64,000 nt of DNA from JAMLHH01 sp037189845 (lineage in GTDB: Bacteria; Bacteroidota; Bacteroidia; Chitinophagales; JADIYW01). Where the stretch lies: NCBI GenBank assembly GCA_037189845.1, contig JBBCIS010000001.1, positions 434,001 to 498,000 on the forward strand, written 5' to 3'. A program made the position numbers and the translations under genes. The notes under the pieces were generated by a model. It was not told where the DNA came from. It worked only from the letters and a program-made list of their open reading frames with translations, and did no database searches. The first letter of the stretch is position 1. Every line of letters begins with the position of its first letter. Positions 43,299 to 51,665 of the stretch are shown piece after piece.

Positions 43299-44366
43299 CT
43301 ATACGTAGTCTACGTCTTTAGAGTTTTTGTAGTTCATCAGATAGCCCAGGCCTTCTGCCGGTTCCCAATCTTCAAACAAAACTCTGTAGGTAGTATATAT
43401 TATAGGTAGATCCAGCTTTAGCTGTTGAGCGAGGATATTACAGATATTGACAGTTTTAAGACCTTCTGCGACCTCAGATGAGGTGGAAATGATATAATCC
43501 AGTGTTTCTCCCTGTGCTATTCTGTATCCCACCGTATAATTTCTACTCAAAGGAGATGTACAGGTTGCCACTAAATCGCCTATACCTGCAAGTCCCAAAA
43601 ATGCAGAACGGTCAGCTCCCAATGCTGTGCCTAATTTGATCATTTCACGGATACCTCTTGAAAGGAGGAATGCCATTGTATTCTGACCATATCCTAATCC
43701 GTTTAAAGCTCCTGCGGCAATAGCCATCGTGTTTTTTAAGACACCTGCCAGTTCTACTCCGAAGATATCATGACTGGCATATACCTGAAAGCGCGGACTT
43801 TTGATAGCTGCCGTAGCTTCACGGATGACTTCATCAAATTTGCTGGCAACAACAGTAGCAGCAGGCTGGTATTGAGCTAATTCTCTTGCAAGATTAGGTC
43901 CAGACATGCAGCCTATTCTTTTGACATTGGTTTCCTGCATGATCACCTGGCTCATGGTCAGCACATCAGATGGTGCAAAAGATGAGATTTTATCATGAGC
44001 CTGACCGGCAGAAGTATTGATAATGTCCAGACCTTTTGTAGTGTGTACAAGGATATGATCCGGTCTCAGAAACGGTGCAAAATCTTTCAGCATTACCCTG
44101 AAATTGCCGGATGGTACACTCGGAAATAACAGGTAGCATTCTCTGCATATCAGCTCAATATCACTGGTAGCGATGATGTGGTTATGGATGGGTTGTCCCG
44201 CACTTTTCTTGGTATGATTGATTTCAGCTACTTTTTCCTCTTTTCTGGAATAAAGGAGCACTGGTCCGTTTTCTGCCAGAAGATTGGCCACCGCAGTTCC
44301 AAAGCTCCCGGCACCAATTACACCTACAGGAGTTTTATCAGATGCATTTTTGTAGTCCATAGCCAT
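43299..44366 (-). CDS. gpsA: NAD(P)-dependent glycerol-3-phosphate dehydrogenase
   Basis: A 355-residue cytosolic enzyme that reduces dihydroxyacetone phosphate to sn-glycerol 3-phosphate, the backbone of all phospholipids. The Rossmann motif GVIGAGSFGTAVANLL lies at about 15-30, the catalytic Lys is in GVLKNTMAIAAG (about 208-219), and the conserved GLAGIGDLVATCTSPLSRNYTVG (about 253-275) follows. Start at 44366 (MAMDYKN) or at 44360 (MDYKN). It overlaps the upstream acyltransferase gene by 29 bases, so the two enzymes that make and then acylate glycerol 3-phosphate are encoded together. Confidence 0.95.
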   Translation of the reverse strand: MAMDYKNASDKTPVGVIGAGSFGTAVANLLAENGPVLLYSRKEEKVAEINHTKKSAGQPIHNHIIATSDIELICRECYLLFPSVPSGNFRVMLKDFAPFLRPDHILVHTTKGLDIINTSAGQAHDKISSFAPSDVLTMSQVIMQETNVKRIGCMSGPNLARELAQYQPAATVVASKFDEVIREATAAIKSPRFQVYASHDIFGVELAGVLKNTMAIAAGALNGLGYGQNTMAFLLSRGIREMIKLGTALGADRSAFLGLAGIGDLVATCTSPLSRNYTVGYRIAQGETLDYIISTSSEVAEGLKTVNICNILAQQLKLDLPIIYTTYRVLFEDWEPAEGLGYLMNYKNSKDVDYV

Positions 44367-45996
44367 CTAATCTGTTGTGATAGAAATATAATAATTTGAG
44401 GTCTTCGCTGGTAATATTACCTTCTTTGGTTCTCAGAATCGGTTGGACGGCATGATACATGCTGACATTTCTGATCCCATGTTCAATGATTTCCTCCATT
44501 TCCAGAGTCATGTGAGGAGCAAGCTTTACTTTATTCTGATTATTCAGATTATATAGTTCGTCCCGGACCCGGTTGCAGGCAAATACGAAATCATTCCATG
44601 GAATCTCCCGGTCTTCTTCCGGAGTTCTTAAAATGGTGAAAATGTCAGAATCCTTATATCGCTTTTTGAGCATTTCAAAAGCTACAAAAGCTACCATGTG
44701 GGAAGAATAAACAGTATTACCGGTTTTAAATTTTTTCAGAATAATATCGCCCAGCATTTTGGTATATACCTGATCCCGCTGTGGATCTTTGACAACTTCT
44801 CCTTTGGAGACAAAATAGTTTTTGATATCTATTGGCTTACCAAATTTATCTATACTGTTTCCGTCATCGTCCACCTGATTGCCGAAAATGTCCATTGGCT
44901 CACTGAAAGAGAGCGTGATGTCAGAGGATGAGCCAAAAAGTTCCCAGAAGAATTTGAAGATGGACTTTACGCTTTGAAACGGGTCATCGGGAAGTAAAAA
45001 CTGTTCTTTCCCTGTACGTTTCAGGTGTTCGGAAATTAAGGAAGATGCTTCCAGCACAAAGTGATAGCTTACAGTCAGTGGTAAAATAAATATTTTTTGA
45101 GCTTCACCTCCGGAATTGTTTTCAAAGTGCATTCTTTGCGCATCAATCACTGTACCTACAAGACCAAGCTTCAGATCATCTTCCAAAGCACCGGACCGGG
45201 ATCTTGTTCCGCCGGGGAAAAATATAGTATGAGCACCTTTGTACACATTGATTCTGGAATATGCTTTCAGTGTTTCAATATATATGGTGCTTTTCTTTCT
45301 TCTGTCCAGCCTGTAAGCTCCCAGATTCCCCATGAAATAACCGAAAATTCTGCTGTTAAACAGGTTGAGGCCTGCGCCGTACTGGAATGCCGGCAAGCCG
45401 ATCATATCCATTCCGTAGCCGATCATGATAGAATCCAGATTACTGAAGTGGGTAGGTACCAGGATAACTGTTCCTTTTGTAGATAAATTTCTGATTTTCT
45501 CCACCGGGCCGGTAATGAAAATTTTATCGTTCAGCGAAGTTTTGGGCTTTAGTATAGAACGAAGCCCTCCTACAGATGCATTTAATAATCTTCCGAAAAA
45601 AATCGGTAAAGTCTGTTGAGCGAACCAATATAGCTTCGGGTCGAAGTTGCCTATGGTTTCTTCTGCATATCTTTTTACAATATCTTTTAACAGACCTTCT
45701 TCTATTTTATCTGCTTCCTCTTTGCTCGTAGTGGAAGGATCGTAGCTGCTGAGCTTTTTCTTGATTCTGGACCAGAACTCAGGTTCGTCTTCCGGATCCA
45801 CATCCCAGGGTTCATTTTTAATTCTGATACGTTCGAGATACAAGGCCTTGGCGATCAAGTCTCTTTTGCCGTTGGGGCTGAGATGATGGAGCTGTTGTAG
45901 GCTTTCTTCTGTGACATCTTCAAGAATTTCGTCCTGATGTCGGGCGATTCTGGCTATTGGCCAATCTTTTATATTGGGAATGACTGGTTCAAGCAT
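44338..45996 (-). CDS. Glycerol-3-phosphate or lysophosphatidate acyltransferase (PlsB/PlsC-like)
   Basis: A 552-residue acyltransferase. The catalytic HX4D block is VPTHFSNLDSIMIG (about 178-191), and the FPxGTRSR-type block is IFFPGGTRSRSG (about 257-268), where the usual Glu of FPEGTR is Gly, giving GGTRSRSG similar to the GPAT-type motif. A 150-residue helical N-terminal region and a long C-terminal part complete the protein, far longer than PlsC (about 240). Given the adjacent gpsA gene and size, an sn-1 glycerol-3-phosphate acyltransferase acting at the inner membrane is the best guess. It overlaps gpsA by 29 bases. The annotation 1-acyl-glycerol-3-phosphate acyltransferase is the alternative. 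Confidence 0.85.
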   Translation of the reverse strand: MLEPVIPNIKDWPIARIARHQDEILEDVTEESLQQLHHLSPNGKRDLIAKALYLERIRIKNEPWDVDPEDEPEFWSRIKKKLSSYDPSTTSKEEADKIEEGLLKDIVKRYAEETIGNFDPKLYWFAQQTLPIFFGRLLNASVGGLRSILKPKTSLNDKIFITGPVEKIRNLSTKGTVILVPTHFSNLDSIMIGYGMDMIGLPAFQYGAGLNLFNSRIFGYFMGNLGAYRLDRRKKSTIYIETLKAYSRINVYKGAHTIFFPGGTRSRSGALEDDLKLGLVGTVIDAQRMHFENNSGGEAQKIFILPLTVSYHFVLEASSLISEHLKRTGKEQFLLPDDPFQSVKSIFKFFWELFGSSSDITLSFSEPMDIFGNQVDDDGNSIDKFGKPIDIKNYFVSKGEVVKDPQRDQVYTKMLGDIILKKFKTGNTVYSSHMVAFVAFEMLKKRYKDSDIFTILRTPEEDREIPWNDFVFACNRVRDELYNLNNQNKVKLAPHMTLEMEEIIEHGIRNVSMYHAVQPILRTKEGNITSEDLKLLYFYHNRLDGYGLQKCI

Positions 45997-46077
45997 GAAT
46001 GAATGTTTGAAAGTTTAGCTAAGTTATAAGAAATTATGTACTATTGTTAGAAGGAGTTGCTTAGCAAATGTCACTAA

Positions 46078-46488
46078 ATGAGATTTATTCCAAGATATAT
46101 TGAACGTAAAGATCGGTTAAGAGCCTATATTTTTGAAGGGGAGCACGAAAAGCAGGATTTTAAAAGATTTATTTCCAGCGCAGCGAAAATTGCAAAAACC
46201 ATTTGTGCTTTTGCCAATGGAAAAGGGGGACGATTGCTGATAGGAGTGGACGATCACGGCAGCATTCATCATGTGGATGTAGAGGAAGAAATGTATATGG
46301 CTTATGAAGCGGCTACTCAATATTGTCACCCGCCTGTAGAGGTGAACTTTATTGTTCATGTAGATGGAGAAACGGAAGTGCTGGAAGTGGACGTAAAGGA
46401 AGGTCAGCAACTGCCGTATTCTGCTAAAGATGAAAAAGGAAACTGGAAAATCTACAGCAGAGAAGGTGATAAAGTCGTGGCAAAATAA
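46078..46488 (+). CDS. AlbA_2-type putative DNA-binding/ATP-binding protein, short form
   Basis: A 136-residue cytosolic protein made of an AlbA_2 domain: EGEHEKQDFKRFISSAAKIAKTICAFANGKGGRLLIGVDDHGSI (about 20-63), with the ANGKGGRLLIGV glycine loop characteristic of the family. Homologues in Bacteroidota usually have about 60 more residues with a helix-turn-helix end; this one stops after EGDKVVAK. The +1 frame just after (46430-46620) has a tryptophan and a KDMLLI-like helix that may be the eroded end, so a frameshift is possible. Divergent from the acyltransferase gene, 81 bases away. Confidence 0.75.
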   Translation: MRFIPRYIERKDRLRAYIFEGEHEKQDFKRFISSAAKIAKTICAFANGKGGRLLIGVDDHGSIHHVDVEEEMYMAYEAATQYCHPPVEVNFIVHVDGETEVLEVDVKEGQQLPYSAKDEKGNWKIYSREGDKVVAK

Positions 46489-46717
46489 TTTTGAAGGAAA
46501 CTCAAAAGATATGCTGCTTATAAATCAGATCAATAGAGGCATGCTGAAATCAGATGATTTTATTAAAGGAAAATATTTTGAGGCAGAGCCCCGGACGGAT
46601 TTTATCTATTGCGAAATTAATTCGTACTTTCTTGTTGTATTGGTGATTGAATTCAGTGTTTCTTTTTGCAGGGCATTCGCATTTAACTTTCTATCAGATA
46701 TCTGACGGATGATGATT
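46489..46717. other. Gap after the AlbA_2 gene
   Basis: Part of a 452-base gene-free stretch (46489-46940). An open frame continues from the previous gene in the +1 frame to 46705, but its last half is not protein-like. The inverted-repeat element copy 2 follows. Confidence 0.4.
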
Positions 46718-46865
46718 GCCACGAATCCACTAATAAATGGACAAAGCACTACTTTTTATAGGCAGTTTGGTTGTACATATGATGGATAAAGATGTAATGA
46801 TATGCCCGAAAATACAATTCGTGCATTAGTGGCAAACAATAAACTTTTAAATATGAGTGCCGTGT
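46718..46865. repeat. MITE-like inverted-repeat element, copy 2
   Basis: The left end GCCACGAATCCACTAAT is inverted at ATTCGTGCATTAGTGGC (two mismatches), giving a 116-base unit. The 30 bases after the right end match copy 1 at 33440-33590 in order and spacing (GGCAAACAAT, ACTTT, AAAT, TGA, GCCGTG). The interiors are unrelated. Confidence 0.55.
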
Positions 46866-46940
46866 TCTTTTGAGAAATTTTTTAAATAGCCGGAATCAAT
46901 AGAGACTAACATCCATCCTGAGCATTAGCTGTTAATTAGG

Positions 46941-48947
46941 TTAAAAGCTCCAGATCAGATTAAAGTAAAAGTTTCTTCCCATTCTTGGTATTCTGTTCCA
47001 GTCAGCAAACGTGGAGTATTTTTTATCTAAAAGATTATCTGCCCCTGCTCTCAATCGAAGCGTATTATCATTCAAAAGAAATTTTCTGTCAAGAAATACA
47101 TTCAATATAGTATATGCCGCAAGTTCAGATTCTCCGAATGCAGGATTGATTTTTTTGTGTCTGGCGGCTCCCTGAATGGAGATATCAATATCACAAATTT
47201 TATTCTGATAGCTGATGCCGGAATTATAGGAGAAAGGTTGAGTCAACGGTAAATTTCCAATGTTGGATCCGTTTCCGTTTCTATAGCTCAGCCTGGCTGT
47301 CCATGTGAGGTTACTGATCAATTCATAATTGATATCTAAAGATGTATTGACAATATGGGCATAAGGAACCTGCTCATAAATCTTCACTCCGGATGCTCCG
47401 ATTGTCATGACACTGAGTGATACGTCCGGTCTGCCTATGATATAATCAAGGAGATAAAAGTATGAGCCGGATAGCTTAGTGTTGAATTTTCCTTTGTAGA
47501 ACATAACAGAACCTGTGGCTGAAACAGATTTTTCATTTTTCATCTCAGGATTGCCTATATAGTCAAAACGGTCGAAGCTATTGAAAAGATAAAATCCATA
47601 TCCTTCTGAAACACCTGGTGCACGCTCTCCGTAAGCAACTCCGGCAGTATAGTACCAGTTGTCTTTTTGATACTGAAGATTTGTTGAAAGTCTTTTGAGA
47701 AATCTCGTTTTGCTTCTTTGCATATCAGGATAAAATATTTTCAGGCTATTGAATCCAAATTCATCTTTGACTATATTATTATGTACCGCAAGTCCTGCAT
47801 TAAAAGTTAGCTTTAAACGGTCTGAAATTTTAAAAATATCTTCTGCAAATGCATCTGCGTAGTTGGTATGTACACCCGGCCATGTGAGCATGAACATGTC
47901 CTTTTCTCCCGGATTGTTGGAAAACATAGTCATTTCTGCCAGCGACTGATTATGGTGTCCACTCAGATTTGCTTTCCAGAAATGCCGGCTTTTTTTTCCT
48001 TCCAGTAAAGAATAAAATCCTGCTGTTTTGCTCCATCCCGGCATATCCATTCTGATAGGAACGACCGGTCTTTTTGTGTCGTCCATGATATGCGTGACAT
48101 CATTGTAATAGATTTTTGTTTCCCAGCGATCCAGCTTGTCTGTTATGTGATGCTGTATGTATTCTACTGAACCAATAAAAGCTTTTGCAGTAGAAACATC
48201 CATCGGCAGAGCCGGATAGCCTACATCTTTTGCATGGTCATAAATCAGCGATACCTCGAGCTCCTGATGTGCACTGATTCTGTATCCGGCTATAGCTGAC
48301 ATATTGTACTTTGTAAACTGAGAATACAATATCTCTTTTTTGCCTCCGGCTTTATAATTCTCTGCATCTCTGTAGGTGAAATTGATATCTGTAAAAGCTT
48401 TCGGATGAGAAAAAGAGATACCGGTTCCCATGATTTTCTGCAGATTATTGGTTTCAAAACCTGTGAATGCAGTTCCGGAAAGAGATTTTGTACCATATGT
48501 ACTTTTCTTTCTTGTCAGATCAAGCGTTCCTGCAATAGTTGAACCACCTGTAGATCCGGATTGCCCGTGCTGTATATTTGCTTTGGACAAGTTGGTGATT
48601 TCCACATAAGAAGTTACCGGATCCATTTTGTCCGTACACGCTCCATAAATGCGCATGCCATCTACCGTGATGACACTGCGTTCTGTTCCCATACCATTAA
48701 TATATGGCTCCCAGGCATAACCACCTCTCCGAATCATATTGATTGCGCCGGACTTTTCCAGATACTGATCCAGCGTAGCTAAAGGACGTTCTGTCTTATC
48801 TGAGATAGATTTCTTTTCGATAATGATAGTTTCTTCCAATTGATAGGAAAGAAGAGAATCAATATTTTCCGGCATACTATCTGTCTGAGCCTGAATATTG
48901 CATATGTATACTCCTGATGAAAAGAGTGCTGTAAATAATCTGAACAT
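46941..48947 (-). CDS. TonB-dependent receptor, OprC/NosA copper-type
   Basis: A 668-residue outer-membrane receptor with a signal peptide (1-20). The plug domain (about 40-150) has MIRRGGYAWEPYINGMGTERS, VITVDGMRIYGACTDKMDPVTSYVE (93-116) and IQHGQSGSTGGSTIAG, the exact pattern of OprC and NosA, which bring copper ions across the outer membrane. There is no carboxypeptidase-like N-terminal domain as in nutrient SusC-type receptors. The C-terminal barrel ends with a typical aromatic strand (RNFYFNLIWSF). The upstream lipoprotein carries a methionine-rich copper-type site, and a Cys-containing small protein follows further upstream, so a copper-acquisition unit is likely. TonB and inner-membrane partners are elsewhere. 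Confidence 0.87.
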   Translation of the reverse strand: MFRLFTALFSSGVYICNIQAQTDSMPENIDSLLSYQLEETIIIEKKSISDKTERPLATLDQYLEKSGAINMIRRGGYAWEPYINGMGTERSVITVDGMRIYGACTDKMDPVTSYVEITNLSKANIQHGQSGSTGGSTIAGTLDLTRKKSTYGTKSLSGTAFTGFETNNLQKIMGTGISFSHPKAFTDINFTYRDAENYKAGGKKEILYSQFTKYNMSAIAGYRISAHQELEVSLIYDHAKDVGYPALPMDVSTAKAFIGSVEYIQHHITDKLDRWETKIYYNDVTHIMDDTKRPVVPIRMDMPGWSKTAGFYSLLEGKKSRHFWKANLSGHHNQSLAEMTMFSNNPGEKDMFMLTWPGVHTNYADAFAEDIFKISDRLKLTFNAGLAVHNNIVKDEFGFNSLKIFYPDMQRSKTRFLKRLSTNLQYQKDNWYYTAGVAYGERAPGVSEGYGFYLFNSFDRFDYIGNPEMKNEKSVSATGSVMFYKGKFNTKLSGSYFYLLDYIIGRPDVSLSVMTIGASGVKIYEQVPYAHIVNTSLDINYELISNLTWTARLSYRNGNGSNIGNLPLTQPFSYNSGISYQNKICDIDISIQGAARHKKINPAFGESELAAYTILNVFLDRKFLLNDNTLRLRAGADNLLDKKYSTFADWNRIPRMGRNFYFNLIWSF

Positions 48948-49028
48948 AGAGAACTTTGATAAGATGATATAAAGACGCTCCCTGTTACATCAGTAATCAG
49001 GGAAGCATCATTATTTTTTGAATCAGTA

Positions 49029-49880
49029 CTAAAATTCGATTTCGAAGTAAATACTGCTGCTCTCGTTTTCAGCCGTGACAGCTTCTCCTTTCAGAATATT
49101 GTCTTCTGCATCAGCCAGCTGGAGATTGATTTTCCAGTAGCCGGTCATGGTCAGACTGAGCTTTCCTTGATAGATACCTTTTGAGGCTTGCGTCAGATTA
49201 ACATTGTTAGGAGAACCATGATTACCCATTCCCGGCATTCTCGGATCGATGATGATTTTATAATTTTCTACTGGTATAAATTTCATCATGGATTCCATTT
49301 GATAAAGTGCTGCGGTCATATCATTGACAGCCACTTTAGGTTCCGACGGTTCTACCAGAGCAAGGATATATCTTTTTCCGTCACTTCCCTGGAATGATTC
49401 GGAAACTCTTTTTGCAGTTGCATCTACCTGAATTTTATCTTTCACAGAATAACCCGTTCCGTTGATAGTGTAATCGATGCTGAGTTCCCAGTATTCCATG
49501 TCATTGCTGGCCATCTGGAAGATGATGTAACCGGTATAAGTAGATTGTGCTCCATCTTTTTTAGTTACTTCTGATGCAGGACAGGAGTGGCTCATGCTCA
49601 TCATGGTCATAGTTGGAGTCCAGCTTGCTGTTGCATTGTTGACGAGCGTTGCACTTTTATCTTTTATCTGGAAAAAGATTTCATTATACCCGGTTTGAAA
49701 TTTACCACTCGCAGTATAAACTTCAATTTTGTGGTCGTCATTTTGAATGGTGGTGGCCAGTTTCAGCCCTTCCAGTTCGTTAGGAATAATATCTACAGGT
49801 TTGTCTTTAGAGCAGGAAATAATGCTGAAAGATGCCAATATCGTGATGAAGCAAATGTATGCTAATTTGTTGATTTTCAT
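49029..49880 (-). CDS. YtkA-like lipoprotein with methionine-rich site
   Basis: A 283-residue lipoprotein (lipobox SIISC, Cys23). The N-terminal half contains a YtkA-like beta domain with PTMTMMSMSHSC at 89-100: Met91, 93, 94 and 96, His98 and Cys100 form a plausible copper-binding cluster. Further Met-rich words are MESMMKF and DPRMPGMGNHGSP near 190-225. The second half is a matching beta-rich repeat with DMTAALYQM. It lies 81 bases upstream of the copper-type receptor, and both read leftward. It could hand copper to or from the receptor or sense it. Assignment to copper rests on residue pattern and neighbours. Confidence 0.78.
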   Translation of the reverse strand: MKINKLAYICFITILASFSIISCSKDKPVDIIPNELEGLKLATTIQNDDHKIEVYTASGKFQTGYNEIFFQIKDKSATLVNNATASWTPTMTMMSMSHSCPASEVTKKDGAQSTYTGYIIFQMASNDMEYWELSIDYTINGTGYSVKDKIQVDATAKRVSESFQGSDGKRYILALVEPSEPKVAVNDMTAALYQMESMMKFIPVENYKIIIDPRMPGMGNHGSPNNVNLTQASKGIYQGKLSLTMTGYWKINLQLADAEDNILKGEAVTAENESSSIYFEIEF

Positions 49881-50037
49881 TTTTTAAGAGTTTTTTGATA
49901 GAAACATAAGTCGGGGCTGCTAACAATAACTTAGCAGATCCCAATCTCCGGATAGATGATTGTCTCAATGTAATGAACTTACAGAGCTGCTTATTTCAAG
50001 CGGCTGTTAGTTGAATACATGAGTCATTTACGTTGAA

Positions 50038-50427
50038 CTATGAAAAACTCCTGGGTGGTTCGTTGGATTCTCTTGTGTAGAGAAAATGATAAGAATACAG
50101 ATAAGGGCTGATAGTTAATTTCTCGTAAGAAATGATTTCTTTTTCGGGGAAATCAAAGCTTACCGGGTTATTACAATAAAGGATCTCAGTCTGCAGCTGT
50201 TTGAGCACATGAGCGATATTTTTATTATCACTTTGATCTTCCTGCATATCTGCGAGCATACATTTACCATCACATTCTAATTCAGGACGGTCAATGTTTT
50301 CACAAAACATACTGACAAACAATTCAGTGTCATAATCATAAATTACATACAGGATATTATTTTTCGTAATGCTGAGAAGCAGGAAAAATAAGATGAAAAT
50401 GCTCGTTATTTTGCCGGAGAATTTCAT
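50038..50427 (-). CDS. Small anchored protein with a Cys-x9-Cys-x3-Cys motif, metal-linked
   Basis: A 129-residue protein with a hydrophobic N-terminus (5-28) and the segment MFCENIDRPELECDGKCMLAD around Cys42, Cys52 and Cys56. I recognise the CEN-DRPEL-C-GKC pattern from Bacteroidota hypothetical proteins that often sit beside metal genes, with the GKC/CML words recurring. It lies 157 bases upstream of the YtkA-like lipoprotein on the same strand, so it may be the first gene of the copper cluster. No structure or activity is known. The C-terminal half is ordinary and soluble. Confidence 0.62.
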   Translation of the reverse strand: MKFSGKITSIFILFFLLLSITKNNILYVIYDYDTELFVSMFCENIDRPELECDGKCMLADMQEDQSDNKNIAHVLKQLQTEILYCNNPVSFDFPEKEIISYEKLTISPYLYSYHFLYTRESNEPPRSFS

Positions 50428-50536
50428 TTGCTGCCAACTGACTGTTTGACTTCCGCCAAAGATAGCGAAATATATATTCTGTATATTTTTTCTTGTCGAT
50501 TTCAGAAAATGATAACCTTAATATCAAATAAGATTT

Positions 50537-50974
50537 CTAGTTACTGCTGATGATATCTGTATAAGTTTCAGCCCACTCTACGTGACAGCAATTATTTTTG
50601 ATTTTGTAGGTTTTCTTAGCCACTTCAGCATTATTTTTTATCCCTGTAAACTGAAATTCTTCATAACATTTATCAGATGTTTCCAGGTACGAATCGCTGA
50701 GAATAGGATAGATGCCTTCTGCTTTATTGATGGAATCATAATGAGAATCCCATGCATCTATCCTGAAAGTGTCAGAATTGGAAAGATGAACGGTGAAATA
50801 ATCATCTAATGCCACCGGATGACCCAGGCTGTCTTTTACTTTCACTGTTAACATCCTATACTCTTCCGTACAAAAATCCTGTGTGCATGCACATGGATCT
50901 TTGATCTTTTCATTTTTACATTGAGTCAAAAGAAGTATTATACCGAATAAGAGTACGTTTTTCATAGAATACAA
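50537..50974 (-). CDS. Small lipoprotein, unknown
   Basis: A 145-residue lipoprotein: the start may be MKNVLLFG, with an extra three residues if the first ATG is used, and the lipobox LLLTQC. After the lipid anchor there is a cysteine-containing stretch (PCACTQDFCTEEYRM) and a beta-rich domain ending in KIKNNCCHVEWAETY. The conserved cysteines could form disulfides in the periplasm. Similarity to any named family is not apparent. It reads in the same direction as the copper-cluster genes, 109 bases upstream. Confidence 0.65.
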   Translation of the reverse strand: MYSMKNVLLFGIILLLTQCKNEKIKDPCACTQDFCTEEYRMLTVKVKDSLGHPVALDDYFTVHLSNSDTFRIDAWDSHYDSINKAEGIYPILSDSYLETSDKCYEEFQFTGIKNNAEVAKKTYKIKNNCCHVEWAETYTDIISSN

Positions 50975-51665
50975 TATAGTGAAAATGAATGATTGTTATA
51001 AAGATGTGCTCCTATTGATAAAGAACTATAGGATCAATAGGTAACAAGTTTCTTTCAAGGATAGCCTTTGATATTGTAAAATCTACGGCATAATCAGAAA
51101 ATCATATTTCATTATCTATATACCCCCGCGCGGAATTACTCTTTTTGCTGTTTTTTTATTAGTTCTATAGGCAATTAAACGAAATATTGCAATTAGAAAG
51201 GTGAGTTTTTTTTATTCATCTTTTATTTATTATATACCGGTAACTATCATTTAAAGAGAGAAATCAAAAGATAACAAACTGAAATATTGAATGCTTTTCA
51301 GCTTTTTTGGGAAATTAATTTTAATTAAGATCATACATTATGCTGCATTATATAGAATAGAACACTGAAAAGGCGATTAAAAAATGAAAGCCAATAACAA
51401 AGTGGTGTTACTGGCTATCAATAGTGTTTAAGAGGGCAGTAAAGTTTGGGGAAATACAACTTAAAACACAATAAAATCAATTATTTAATGTAAAAATCAG
51501 ATAATTATTGTGATTAAAAAATAGCCCAAGTGGGCTATTTTGATGGTTTTTTGTTAACTTGCAACACTATTTTGTTTATTATATATAAATTTTAATTTTT
51601 TTAGAAACCTACATATATGAGGAATCTTTTTTTTAACGTTGTTGTTATATAACCAGTAAAAGTAT
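50975..51665. other. 691-base divergent region with hairpins, no gene
   Basis: No coding frame is supported on either strand. Two hairpins are found: AGCCAATAACA/TGTTACTGGCT at 51389-51416 (one mismatch) and a perfect AAAATAGCCC/GGGCTATTTT at 51518-51541. The latter, with T runs on both sides, looks like a terminator without an annotated gene upstream, so an unrecognised small RNA could end here. The palindrome CCCCGCGCGG near 51125 also stands out. Confidence 0.5.
51518..51541. terminator. Terminator-like hairpin without an assigned gene
   Basis: A perfect 10-base stem (AAAATAGCCC/GGGCTATTTT) with a 4-base AAGT loop has T-rich sequence on both strands. It is 125 bases before the LuxR-family gene at 51666 and more than 500 bases from the gene on its left, so it would end an unknown transcript. 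Confidence 0.6.

Noticed and set aside
46430..46705. Independent 91-residue gene overlapping the AlbA_2 gene end
   Set aside because: It overlaps by about 60 bases in the +1 frame, and its second half is not protein-like. At most it is a remnant of the same protein.
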